The notes under the pieces are model-generated. The model was given only the letters and a program-made list of their open reading frames with translations. It did no database searches and was not told the DNA's origin. The translations under genes and the position numbers were made by a program. From assembly GCA_902984215.1 (NCBI GenBank), contig CADWAF010000875.1, positions 1 to 17,266 of the forward strand: a stretch of 17,266 nucleotides of DNA, read 5' to 3'. The DNA comes from Willaertia magna. Taxonomy: Eukaryota; Heterolobosea; Eutetramitea; Acrasida; Naegleriidae. This document shows positions 11,501 through 17,266 of this stretch, one piece after another. Position 1 is the stretch's first letter, and the number at the start of each line of letters is the position of its first letter.

Positions 11501-14381
11501 ATTTTATTTAAGCAACAATAACAATTCACTTGATGACTCTTCTATTTTATTATCTTCTACAAAGAAATATAGATTTTTTACTAAATTGCCTTACATTAAA
11601 TCAACTGTAGAAAGTAATCAAGTTTTTGTTACTGCGATACTGTGTGATGTGTGGAATGGAAAGTCTTCTCTTTCACTTCCTATTCAACTCGGTCACCCTA
11701 TAGAGAAGAAAGGATCCATTGATTGGGGTGTTTTGGTAAACAATTATTTAAATAAGTTGATTAATTTTGATACTAGTTTCGATGTTTCATTGGATGTGAA
11801 AATTATATTAAATTCCTTTTTAAGTATCTTCACAAACTACAACAATTATGCAACTAACGATAAAACTATCATGTATGGCAATGAAAAATGGAAAAATATT
11901 TACCAAATTATATTACAAAAATTAAATAATTTATTTGATGTTCATTATGATAGTGAGGATTACGTTATTGGACAATTAATTAGTACATTGGATAAATTAA
12001 TAGATTTAAACATTAATAATTTGAATTTTAATTCTGCTTCTATTGCCGATCAATACCTTACTATATTAGATAAAATACTAAACGGTTTATCAAAAGTTAA
12101 CATTTTAACCACCAATAGACGAGTAATTGACGCAATAATTAAATTTATAAATTATCTATTAAAAAATAATTTAGTGAAGAATTACAGTACTAAAGTAATA
12201 AGTTATGAAAAAGTATTACAACAATTAAGTAAAAGTTTTTCGAATTATAATTTAGAAGATTTATATACTTCTTCATTATTGGATAATAGCAATATATTTG
12301 CAACGATTTCGTCACAAAATATTATAACTGACCAGTTTATCTTAAAAAGAAGTTTAATCAATGATTTCAAGAGTAACAGTAATAATATATTAAGAATGAA
12401 GAATAATCAATTATTAATTGACATGAACCCAAATAATTTACGGGATAATAATGAACTTTCTCTTTTAGAAATACAATCGTATTATTTAGAGAATAGTATA
12501 ATTGATAACAATGTAAATAATAACAATCTAACATCGGAAATACTATTCCTTAAAACAACCTTAAAGAAGAGTAGTGATAGCAATAATGCCATTTCTTCTG
12601 TATGGAAAGAAAACACAAACTTCACATTATCCTTTACAATATCTTCATTAGATGATAAATATATAACACTATCAGATAATGGTATTTTAAGAGATAAAGA
12701 AAATAAGAATGTGACTTTAATTTGTAGAATTAATTTACCAAATAACGGACAACAAAGCTGGATAGAATTAAATGGTACTTCTCTTACAAAAGGCATCAAT
12801 AATAATTACATAGTCAACTGTTCAGTACCTTATTCATTTATCCAACAACAACAAGATACCAATTTACAATTTGGTGTTTTCTTTAAAGAAATTGAAACAG
12901 TAACAAATACTACAGGGCCTATCATCAATCCACCTCCAGAACCAACTGTCTCTGGAATAGTAATTAATGAATCAGAAGGTATCGTAATTGCAGTAATTGT
13001 AGCTTCTGTTGTTGGTGGTTTATGTTTTATCATTTGCTTCAGTATCTTTAGTTTCCTTTGTTTCATGTTTTGTTGTTGTAGAAATCGTTTCAAACCTACT
13101 AGAACTGCTATTATTAATAGTAAGCGTAATGCTGAAGCAGAATTGGCCACTAAAAGTAAAAACTTTATGATAGATAACAATCATTATCTTGAAGATAATA
13201 GTAATGATCCAAATGTTATTATTAATGAATTTGAAAGTACTAGTCCTTATTATAGCCCAACAAAGAGAAGTTATAATAATAGTTACAATAATACTCCTCA
13301 ATCACATGCGGTACATTCAACAATATTAAAATTAAATGGTCAATATGAAATTAAAGAAATGTTGCAAAACAAAGAGACTGAACAATCCACCATCATTACT
13401 TATAGGGCAATCGATTTAATGAATAATTCGAAATATAAAAATGTAGTTGTTAAGAAAATTATTTATAATTCAATTTCTGAATTAAATAATTTTACAACAA
13501 ATAATATTTATACAACCAATACAATTACACATGAAAATATTTGCCCAATCATTGAAATATTTTTAGAAACTAGAGGTATGAGATCATTATGTATTGTAAA
13601 GCCATATTATGAACATGGAACTTTATTACAATTATTATTAAATCAAATTTACTATAAAAAACCATTTAAAGAAGAAATAATTTTACAAATATTTAAACAA
13701 ACAACTAAAGTATTAGAATATTTACATTTTGTAATGAACGTTAATCAAAATTTATCTCCACAAAATATATTTATAGATTATATTGATAGTAGTGATCACA
13801 CAAAAATTAAAATTATTTTGGATGAAATTTATAATTCGAGAAATTATATTCAATTAGATTTAAATGAATACACATCACCAGAAGTATACACCATTTTAAC
13901 AGCCATTAATAACAATAACAACAGTGACAATAGTAGTAGTGTCAATTACCAAAGTACAAGTACCTCTCTATCAATGAATTTTTATAAATCTGACAGTAAA
14001 AATAATTTATTTAACAATGCTTCTTATGGAAAGGCTGGAACATCCTTTACTTCTTTTGATGGTGATTACTCAAATTATCAATCAGCTGGTGGTGATAATA
14101 ATATTAGTAATTTATTAACTTTAGAACAATTATATGCCTCAGATATATTTTCTTTAGGTTGTTTATTGTATCAATTAATGACGTTAAATATGGAAAATAA
14201 TATTTGTCAATTACACATTTCAAATGAATTTAATGAAATGCATTTAACACAAGAAATGAAATCATTAGTTAATTATAGCGATGAATTAGTTGAAATTGTT
14301 GTGTCCATGTTAAAACGAATGGAAGAAAGACCAAACGCAAGAGAATTACTTTTAAAATTAAGTAATTTTACAACCCATTAA
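2592..14381 (+). CDS. giant single-pass receptor: propeller, Ig-like repeats, EGF, REJ-like, pseudokinase
   Basis: This is a 3929-residue membrane receptor-like protein in a single uninterrupted frame. The ATG follows an A7 tract and starts a signal peptide (residues 1-29, hydrophobic WILLIFILFIIKDLFI). Residues about 45-525 form a bacterial SBBP-type beta-propeller (QWTKTV near W161, QWLKTFGGAGDD at W345). Residues about 530-2315 are repeated Ig/TIG-like beta domains rich in N-glycosylation sequons. Two EGF-like domains with 12 cysteines span 2316-2391. A REJ-like region follows: W2759-S-C with C2769, then C2941 and C2959 around YPKEGIAFETDFSIF. A helix-rich segment lies at about 3034-3290, and a membrane helix at 3464-3493 is followed by CCCR. 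The cytoplasmic kinase fold spans about 3583-3925. The VAIK lysine is kept (K3621), but HRD is NQN (3718-3720), DFG is DEI (3744-3746) and the glycine loop is degenerate. SPE (3762-3764) and D3851-IFSLG remain, separated by an Asn/Ser-rich insert. Predicted role: cell-surface ligand or adhesion receptor signalling without phosphotransfer. The ligand is unknown. Confidence 0.85.
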   Translation: MYIKSIRYIQWILLIFILFIIKDLFIYGQLQQSTNNNFYYQKNWLLSSTNIQTVHSIINDKLSSEYFYIGGKFINSVSLPKFNGGTISNTQVLSTTNSYGSFVLKVHINGSVYWSGQPYPTVASETTCLSINPTNEDLLVAGNFSNGIFIVKYNKDGNLQWTKTVNQSPIDSQSIIKVQSIQFKGTSNFYITGSFKGKIAFDNGKIIGEVINGTNGQENEYFYFAEFSVDQGTLLNVITNKVAIETVTVQPQPQISETNGNDTSSNSTTPTPAITTTSVIPLIKVFGEKLVVDSQGNTYIAGIYNGTGIDFYKSTSFDSVETIQSFAGKFDIFIVKYSSDNQLQWLKTFGGAGDDLISDIYLWNNNIYLAGTTTNSGITFDASHSFSSSTSAEWSFIVQLNTDNGNIQTVIPIGKDGTTSTYVRIRKMLGYGNTFYTSGVFISTFNGMTSPSTFSQFVIRYSNLASSTIDLSFAFSTSDNFELSDMLLTSFDTSNAVDPMIFLLGKVNQNNGDFLNSFIPIYNSSNSITNISPKTISQTSAGGNVSVSFQFTKEYTGMNEPNILMLYPGGNLYPVTKKDNNNYESLITIPNNLPTTTLHNNLQLEFWNYVSGVPTMHLTSNITIPIEIKVNFKLEDTVSILSSSSSPLIMTEITIEKNESIITTLSKQKLYLDISNGKVLNTITFSNQKFLVPLIANVPKGWNDVSILVEEGTNQKTNISENTVPLYFFDPNTSLEVASNVIIMSTANNQGMAVQSIYKSDIPSQFRTNLCCILRPDNIVTFNVTTTQTVNNELNINCNFPPSTGEKAQLDLIIGYKFNSTYNVDISKNSTQQLFLLDKRNIRFGKENTTNAATQIDIIDKMYLQQSNFTYQNIYIDKTISSAILNDMSFQVQSSDGNYKTIASFEVGSTPVSSWYPISINVPKLGTNLAYLEYNFNLMYKTMALSNMEKVLLLNYNQIKSVISNLFINGTVELTFTLQNDIPSTAVPYIYCNVTGKSEEISIVSMISSSQFTCRANATTVVGAVLQLTLKTDRIQKQLTDSISIPSPTALPKIPIQFIEPVPLFGIKDNFQLQAILTSTNNNAYLSLFSSDRLVLFIDGIYNNITSSSDGRYKAEISSNNEGWKSGQVMAKLYPEQPFTTISDQSYPIYFFNPESKLTFNNSDGVFIPNIQNLQNITIIYEKEVPKEYWNGLKCKLTINNQVSFTSVFVENDNKTITCRDIPNVEQEGKINLIYAYNSTVNLDLSNSVLTFYFVKPKTLQSTQNLVLISSTEYQKASIDSLVFNIDSTLKDALVNNTQLKVIQSTSTYYNVTIQGTSINVRNIQFTKENLANITFSLSYKSGNQYLDLSNAVTLTFIASNAFVTYNSTLFKNGSLSVAYTLQNDILPDIFPLLNCRIYHPTKSELLLPTVNQSISNQLTTQLQLSSQQAIDENSLLQLIIKTRTNTGQDIVLNITNSIKIPEPLALPLTQFNIEPSPMLGIVNSSLLGYLTTNDTDYISVFNDRLIFELGGKSTNLVNNNGKFSTLLSASEEGWKSGQVKVKFYTNSLNVFTISEIAIPMYFINPETKIAYNDSLSDGIFIISNTDNQSVRNIVIMYEKEIPKDYWNGLKCQLTINNQVSFVSVTVDNDNKTIICKDIPNVEQEGKISLVYNFNSTVNLNMSNTVLNFYIVKMTTLQSIQNITLITQPEYQKERINSLAFRLSTSLKDVLIPNLLMKVSSPVTTSFINVTVSQTSLTVNNTPINSLQYSKINFNLVYKPSAVSNLTLTPTYLDLSSPVSLSFYKQQTNFTKIKTVLNKDQSLLVSFTFDDSILYQTIDPKKMYCSFNNSIISTSISTLILATNFTSSRNEWQCILSSNYSTFGTTLQAIYLNELNNYDIVVQQPILLPSPSIPNFEFYFTPNASVSLRDDLIAEITCEDASIIEKFKDRMIVQIDGKTYQPIISSTIPVKVYVPLLSNNIGWVNVKILVKYELTDTEYSTISYDNLKVFFFNSKEQLVLNNNITIFSKSENNTFTNLELEFLNTSYIIPFKDLSNFYCKILGQNYSIQTSNEKPTKFSCINIPLVEMKGLVTFGYQFNQTTFVEISSPMPFEIYEKRSISLTSKAQNITSFNVMMLKEDTDPFTLQLDIVLPQTILSSIMVRYYTEYDNVTKYIIPTFLKDSNSLTLSLPTIKPIYFFPYHFQLEYKTTAKNYLLSNETVIYFVKYNIIDEWSFISTDDNNGRLNFHFKEMDNLYYFRNSTPSTLVDKMYCKFYDNNGIIKYSKVNVTTLSQYSCDLTGTNFTKDEKKKVVLVILERSNNELLFTDTFDIFPFQCYGVISTNTLGVCNGKGKCIGNNLCQCQPNYYSINCSITTCYEILSNQTNVCNGNGKCISYNTCECSSPFIQGEQCNQGTLFINKNNQIASTNRDLINSTTMEEFLFENDKLQAITCQDFIANENLILFGVNAKCFLYNHGESLVISFDRNSIIFINETINQVIYLKKGLTFSNGIESKTLTTLIAKTFNEFIANGTKEAVALVGQPLISQQSPIILYAFTNNKLLPGSNLQYNWSSSNDPIMNQELQKFKNQPIIKFSASPLQNQRNLLQNIQKEISLKIYDPSSNQEITQNIKLEITANQNVPNLLSLNNPSQTCYNLKSCFIEVSTFPTTNITLSYKLKQVELPQINGKSLFKLSSIVTTNDLVNDTSILRLTVIAKNVIDQSQVETEFQITVKKKALQFYFMKYITNAVIGQSIPLSVLQMDLNTMKFIDVNQLQNSVIWSCKLDSGATCNEVISTETTKTLSSIGKQLTFTIAGKHIITVKDSLNNMKQVTVNVLSNNNNNSPTIKFVSVIPETIGYGQQISIMSEINSLSFSSLQWRVWKQDMSPSSTSLSYSVFQSPNNYTLIEIQQQTNNYIISKLNSGNFIPGFNYLIRLEGTINNNEVVYVEKEIKIQFSPTNFRCDVYPKEGIAFETDFSIFCNVDDNYLSRIEFYLSNNNNSLDDSSILLSSTKKYRFFTKLPYIKSTVESNQVFVTAILCDVWNGKSSLSLPIQLGHPIEKKGSIDWGVLVNNYLNKLINFDTSFDVSLDVKIILNSFLSIFTNYNNYATNDKTIMYGNEKWKNIYQIILQKLNNLFDVHYDSEDYVIGQLISTLDKLIDLNINNLNFNSASIADQYLTILDKILNGLSKVNILTTNRRVIDAIIKFINYLLKNNLVKNYSTKVISYEKVLQQLSKSFSNYNLEDLYTSSLLDNSNIFATISSQNIITDQFILKRSLINDFKSNSNNILRMKNNQLLIDMNPNNLRDNNELSLLEIQSYYLENSIIDNNVNNNNLTSEILFLKTTLKKSSDSNNAISSVWKENTNFTLSFTISSLDDKYITLSDNGILRDKENKNVTLICRINLPNNGQQSWIELNGTSLTKGINNNYIVNCSVPYSFIQQQQDTNLQFGVFFKEIETVTNTTGPIINPPPEPTVSGIVINESEGIVIAVIVASVVGGLCFIICFSIFSFLCFMFCCCRNRFKPTRTAIINSKRNAEAELATKSKNFMIDNNHYLEDNSNDPNVIINEFESTSPYYSPTKRSYNNSYNNTPQSHAVHSTILKLNGQYEIKEMLQNKETEQSTIITYRAIDLMNNSKYKNVVVKKIIYNSISELNNFTTNNIYTTNTITHENICPIIEIFLETRGMRSLCIVKPYYEHGTLLQLLLNQIYYKKPFKEEIILQIFKQTTKVLEYLHFVMNVNQNLSPQNIFIDYIDSSDHTKIKIILDEIYNSRNYIQLDLNEYTSPEVYTILTAINNNNNSDNSSSVNYQSTSTSLSMNFYKSDSKNNLFNNASYGKAGTSFTSFDGDYSNYQSAGGDNNISNLLTLEQLYASDIFSLGCLLYQLMTLNMENNICQLHISNEFNEMHLTQEMKSLVNYSDELVEIVVSMLKRMEERPNARELLLKLSNFTTH
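6128..6345 (+). repeat. highly conserved sub-block, copy 1 (unit 2)
   Basis: This encodes the second domain of unit 2 (YEKEVPKEYWNGLKC, LTINNQVSF, DIPNVEQEGKI). It is far more similar to the matching part of unit 3, 1251 bp downstream, than the surrounding domains are. An exact 34-bp identity spans 6251-6284 and 7502-7535. Confidence 0.7.
7379..7596 (+). repeat. highly conserved sub-block, copy 2 (unit 3)
   Basis: This is the partner of 6128-6345 at an offset of 1251 bp (YEKEIPKDYWNGLKC, LTINNQVSF, DIPNVEQEGKI). Nucleotide identity extends to synonymous positions in several runs, for example over 7502-7535, which suggests recent local homogenisation rather than selection on protein alone. 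Confidence 0.7.
9537..9764 (+). other. two tandem EGF-like domains within the receptor
   Basis: Residues 2316-2391 carry two six-cysteine modules with the spacing C-x-C before the last cysteine (GKCIGNNLCQCQPNYYSINC and GKCISYNTCECSS...EQC). This is the tenascin-type EGF pattern. The modules sit at the boundary between the Ig-like array and the REJ-like region, where such modules act as rigid spacers in other surface proteins. No calcium-binding EGF signature is evident. Confidence 0.85.
12978..13070 (+). other. single transmembrane helix of the receptor
   Basis: Residues 3463-3493 (GIVIAVIVASVVGGLCFIIC and onward) form one long uninterrupted hydrophobic stretch, followed by Cys-Cys-Cys-Arg and basic residues. 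This gives a type I orientation with a cytoplasmic C-terminus of about 433 residues. The juxtamembrane cysteines could be palmitoylated (inference). Confidence 0.9.
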
Positions 14382-14392
14382 ATTTTAAAATC

Positions 14393-14398
14393 TTTATT
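14393..14398 (-). terminator. possible polyadenylation signal of the secreted propeller gene
   Basis: On the minus strand the hexamer AATAAA overlaps the last base of the TAA stop codon of the secreted propeller gene, within the 16-bp gap to the convergent receptor gene. Whether this lineage uses AATAAA is not shown here. A plus-strand AATAAA at 14442-14447 could serve the receptor gene, which would make the two 3' ends overlap. Confidence 0.25.
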
Positions 14399-15425
14399 TA
14401 ATTATTATTTAACGATACAGCAACTATACTTGCCATTTCATAATAAAAACTGGAAGGCAAATTAACAGTATAAATATTATTAACCTTATTCCTTGCATTA
14501 TCATAATAATCCACTTCAAATAATGATAATGTTCCAGTAAATGAATTTTGAGTGATAAAGAATAAGTGGTCAGTTGTGAGATTTACAGAACTCCCCACCA
14601 CAAACGTTTGGTTCTTTGCTTCTACGTTATTTAGTGATGCAATTATTATTTTTTCGTCAACCAAAGGATTGTAAGAAACAATAACTTGTTGGTCATTTGC
14701 CTCTTTGTTTTGAATAGTAGAAAATCCAATAAAAGAATTAAATTTTGGTTCATAAACCATATTGCCATACAACCGTAAATTACGGTCAACCGTTTTTTGT
14801 TCCACACTTCCCGTTTTTAAATCAACTAAATAACATACAGTTTGATTAGGAAAGGAAGCATCATTCTGCGCTTCAACAAACACATAATTCTCTTTCGTAT
14901 TCAACCCAACAGCACCATCATCTGAGTTTCTTAATTGACCAAATTGAGCTATCGTTTTTAAAGCACCGCTTTTCACATTAAGTAAAGAAATTGAAAATTT
15001 CTTGTCTTTGTTAAATGTTTCTCCAAAAAGTAAAGATTATTTTCTTTATCGTTATTGTGGTTGTTGTGATTTGTTGTAAATAGTTTGTGAACTAGGTCAA
15101 TTTCTAAATAAATTGGATTTCCTTTTATTGAACCATTATTTGAATGAAAAGAATATAAATAATTATTTCCAATTTTATTTGTTCCAATTAAATAAAATGT
15201 ATTACTATTTTGATCATAAGTAAGTGTATCAGTTGTTGCCCAAACTCCTTTCATTTCATCTCCAAAATTAGTGAAATTTCCATTCGTTTTATTAATCGCA
15301 ACTAATTGCATGACATGTCCTCTATAATTAATTACACTAATTAACTTTTCTTCAAAACTAAAAACAACAATCAAAGAATTAAAAAGAAGAAAGGAAAAGA
15401 GAAGGAAGGGAAGCAGTTTTGTCAT
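14398..15425 (-). CDS. secreted beta-propeller-like protein, broken by a one-base frameshift
   Basis: This is a secreted protein of about 342 residues if one base is restored. The ATG at 15423-15425 follows an A8 tract and starts a clear signal peptide (MTKLLPFLLFSFLLFNSLIV). Blade-like repeats follow, each with a 'Y/N...N.F/Y...G/V...LY/F.F' rhythm: LTYDQNSNTFYLIGTN, then in the second frame GLNTKENYVFVEAQND, MVYEPKFNSFIGFS and LTTDHLFFITQNS. The first frame stops after 150 codons. The second frame has no ATG of its own at the junction and continues the same fold, so it is not an independent gene. The join lies at the T5 run complementary to 15025-15029, where a sixth T fuses the frames through LYF-F-GETFNKDKKFS. 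No catalytic motif is visible and the ligand is unknown. It may be a real pseudogene or an assembly error. Confidence 0.7.
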
Positions 15426-15512
15426 TTTTTTTTGTAATAAATGATCCTTTTTGTTTTACAAAACTTTTTCACTTGAATTGTTAAATTAAAGACACTTCTT
15501 TTGCAACAATAA
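15426..15512 (-). promoter_or_regulatory. 87-bp gap between hydrolase stop and propeller-gene start
   Basis: Two minus-strand genes follow one another with only 87 bp between them. This gap must hold the 3' end of the hydrolase transcript and the promoter of the propeller gene. It is AT-rich, ends in the A8 tract before the downstream ATG and contains no clear AATAAA on the minus strand or GGCGCC element. Confidence 0.4.
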
Positions 15513-16643
15513 TTATTGTAATGTATATAAAATTTCTTGTTCCAAATCTAAAAGTGCACTAAAATGATTTCTTTTCTTCAAAACCCTCAATTCTGATCCT
15601 TTCACATGTTTTGCATAATAATCTGCATTACTTTTAACAACTTGTGTATCAAACTCTGCATAAGAAATTACCTTCTTTCCCTTAACCCTGTCACTAATCT
15701 CACTAACATTAAATCCCCAATGTTTATTTAAAACCATTGGAAGTGTACCTCTCGTTCCAACACTTGTATATTTAAAACTACGAATAAAATCTTTTAAAAA
15801 TAATTTTTCCAAATTCGTTCCAATAATTTCTTTAAAATCTTCAGTTTGTGTTTTTAAAAATTCTTTTGGATCACTTGACATTAATGGCATTATTAAATAA
15901 TAATTAAATAAATCTCTTAAAATAGGTAATTGAATGAATGAAAATATTATTTTTTTAGCGATTGGCCAATCAGCTCCCATTGGAATGTGATTTGTGTCAG
16001 GTTGACTGAGAGCAATAAATAAATTTAAGTTTTTTATTCTATTTGGAAGGAAAACGCTTATTGCGGCAGCATGTGGTCCACCAAGTGAAACTCCAATTAA
16101 AGCATCAATTTGTTTAATTTCAAGTGAATCTAATAAATATGCCATATCTTTTGTAAATTGTTGTAATGTCACTGGATGATTGGCAAATGACAATCCCCAA
16201 CCTGGAATGCTAGGACAAATTAATTTAATATTATTTCTTTTTACAAATTCTTTATATCTTGTACAAAACCATCCACTTGTTGAACTACCGTGAATTAACA
16301 AAACTGTTTTTTTATTGTTGTCAACGTTGCTGTCAACACTGTTGTTGTCAGTTTTATTATCTTCTATAAGAAAATATTCTAATGGTCTTCCATTTGGATA
16401 ATTAGAATCAATAGATTGTGGAATATTAAGATAGTGACCTTGAGCTAATTCTTCTTCTTCTTTTTCTTTTGCTTCAATGCTATCTAATAATTTTTGAATT
16501 GATTCAATGGAAGAAAAGGAATTGTCTAATAAAGAGAGTTGGTAATAAGCATTTCCTATGAGTATTGAAAGTAAAAGAATAAAGAAAGAAAAGAGGGAAA
16601 GAGTGAAAATCTTGCAACAATTTTTATGTTTTGTTGCTGACAT
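15513..16643 (-). CDS. membrane-anchored alpha/beta-hydrolase
   Basis: This 376-residue alpha/beta-hydrolase-fold protein probably acts as an esterase or lipase-like serine hydrolase. The start is the ATG at 16641-16643, directly after an A9 tract. The frame is open further upstream, but only non-ATG codons lie there. Residues 12-33 (IFTLSLFSFFILLLSILIG) form an N-terminal signal anchor, followed by an acidic coiled stretch. The fold begins with VLLIHGSSTSGW (HG at 118-119, oxyanion loop). The nucleophile elbow is GVSLGG with Ser186, the likely acid is Asp332 in SYAEFD, and the catalytic His is His360 in KKRNHFSALL. All triad elements are intact and correctly ordered, and the length is typical of the family with an added anchor. 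The substrate cannot be deduced. It is transcribed in the same direction as the secreted propeller gene, but no functional link is evident. Confidence 0.85.
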   Translation of the reverse strand: MSATKHKNCCKIFTLSLFSFFILLLSILIGNAYYQLSLLDNSFSSIESIQKLLDSIEAKEKEEEELAQGHYLNIPQSIDSNYPNGRPLEYFLIEDNKTDNNSVDSNVDNNKKTVLLIHGSSTSGWFCTRYKEFVKRNNIKLICPSIPGWGLSFANHPVTLQQFTKDMAYLLDSLEIKQIDALIGVSLGGPHAAAISVFLPNRIKNLNLFIALSQPDTNHIPMGADWPIAKKIIFSFIQLPILRDLFNYYLIMPLMSSDPKEFLKTQTEDFKEIIGTNLEKLFLKDFIRSFKYTSVGTRGTLPMVLNKHWGFNVSEISDRVKGKKVISYAEFDTQVVKSNADYYAKHVKGSELRVLKKRNHFSALLDLEQEILYTLQ

Positions 16644-17185
16644 TTTTTTTTTGGGTATTTTTTGGTTTGAGGAATTTTTCCTTTCTAAAATTATTGGCGC
16701 CAAATACAACCGTTAAAAAGTTTTTAAAAATTAAAAAAAAAATTCTTTTGAAATCAACAACCTTTGTATTGATTTTTGAAAATGATACAAAATTTTAAAA
16801 CCTCCTTCAACGTAACACTGTATTTAACAGAATAATTGCAATCGCAGTTTAAGAATTTGAAACAGAATCTATATAATTATAATTTCACCCACATAATAAA
16901 TTGCACAACTAATCACATTCCGTGTTCAGTTTTAGATTGAACGAGTACACGTGTTTTTCGTTAGGAAATCTTTTTCTAATTACCTTCTAATCTAACCATT
17001 AACAAGTGTGACCTTGTTTTATTCAACATCAAATTTTACCAAGTTTTTTCAATATTCAATTTCACCCTCATTGTCAACACTTCAAAACCATCACATCTAA
17101 AACCGATCTTGGGCCCAGTTTGTCAACTGAATGTATTCAATTTTAAGATTTATTAAAAAAGTCAGTTAGAAAAGAAAGAAACGAA
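16644..17185. other. non-coding right-hand region with hydrolase promoter
   Basis: This stretch of about 540 bp upstream of the hydrolase start is AT-rich. Its hydrolase-proximal part contains the A9 tract and the GGCGCC palindrome. Beyond that I see no convincing open frame, tRNA-like fold, or repeat array. A GGGCCC at 17111-17116 is an isolated short palindrome. Confidence 0.5.
16694..16703. promoter_or_regulatory. E2F-like palindrome TTGGCGCCAA
   Basis: A perfect 10-bp palindrome lies about 50 bp upstream of the hydrolase ATG and shares its core with the element at 2258-2271. Both elements sit about 35-60 bp upstream of a minus-strand start. A related half-site, TTTTGGCG, occurs at 17243-17250 near the right edge. 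The regulatory role is inferred from position, recurrence and similarity to E2F sites. Confidence 0.4.
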
Positions 17186-17266
17186 ATGATTAACGTAAAG
17201 AAAGTTAATTTGTGGTTTAATTCATTGTTGAGTTTAACTGAATTTTGGCGTTTCATTTCATTTAGT
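17186..17266 (+). CDS. possible 5' end of a gene running off the right edge
   Basis: An ATG in the purine-rich context ACGAAATG opens a frame of 27 codons (MINVKKVNLWFNSLLSLTEF...) that remains open to the window end. It has a hydrophobic character. An in-frame stop lies upstream at 17144-17146. Such a short open stretch could be chance, and nothing identifies a family. Confidence 0.2.
   Translation, partial: MINVKKVNLWFNSLLSLTEFWRFISFS

Noticed and set aside
11694..12977. GAIN/GPS autoproteolysis domain before the membrane helix
   Set aside because: A helix-rich segment followed by beta sequence sits where one might expect it after REJ, but I find no GPS cysteine/tryptophan signature or HL[ST] cleavage motif.
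12482..13301. Minus-strand open frames opposite the receptor membrane region
   Set aside because: They lie antisense to a clearly coding frame with domain content, have no recognisable features of their own, and arise from the low stop density opposite biased codons.
16644..16709. N-terminal extension of the hydrolase frame to 16709
   Set aside because: The extension would begin with TTG, covers the GGCGCC promoter palindrome and the A9 tract, and is unlikely in a nuclear eukaryotic gene. The ATG at 16643 gives an immediate signal anchor.
16710..17185. tRNA or other structured RNA in the right-hand gap
   Set aside because: I checked by eye for cloverleaf and box motifs and saw none. Only short isolated palindromes occur.

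Overview
The window looks like AT-rich protist nuclear DNA, roughly 30% G+C by eye. It uses the standard code, the one very long gene has no introns, and genes are packed with short gaps and A-rich tracts before start codons. Asparagine runs, secreted and membrane proteins with bacterial-type beta-propellers, and a giant single-exon receptor all suggest a heterolobosean amoeba of the Naegleria/Willaertia kind. That assignment is inference from style and protein families; no taxonomic marker gene is present.

Layout. At the left edge, on the minus strand, lies an ankyrin-repeat protein gene (about 120-2222). Its reading frame is broken near its start, near its end, and possibly again at its apparent stop, so it may run off the left edge. 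A 369-bp divergent promoter region (2223-2591) with a perfect E2F-like palindrome separates it from the dominant gene. That gene (2592-14381, plus strand, 3929 aa) is one uninterrupted reading frame. It encodes a receptor-like protein: signal peptide, beta-propeller, four long repeat units of Ig/TIG-like beta domains, two EGF-like domains, a REJ-like region as in polycystins, one membrane helix, and a cytoplasmic kinase fold lacking the catalytic HRD and DFG residues (a predicted pseudokinase).

Convergent to it, 16 bp away, is a secreted beta-propeller protein gene (14398-15425, minus) broken by a one-base frameshift in a T run. Behind it, 87 bp away and also on the minus strand, is an alpha/beta-hydrolase with an N-terminal membrane anchor (15513-16643). 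A second GGCGCC palindrome lies just upstream of that hydrolase, much as in the ankyrin gene. The right edge (16644-17266) is mostly non-coding, with a weak hint of a plus-strand gene starting at 17186.

There is no sign of an operon-like pathway. Three of the four genes encode membrane or secreted proteins, but a shared function cannot be shown. The main points for follow-up are the propeller/Ig-array/EGF/REJ/pseudokinase receptor, a locally conserved block inside its repeat array, the recurrent GGCGCC promoter palindrome, and several frame breaks in the flanking genes while the 11.8-kb gene stays intact.
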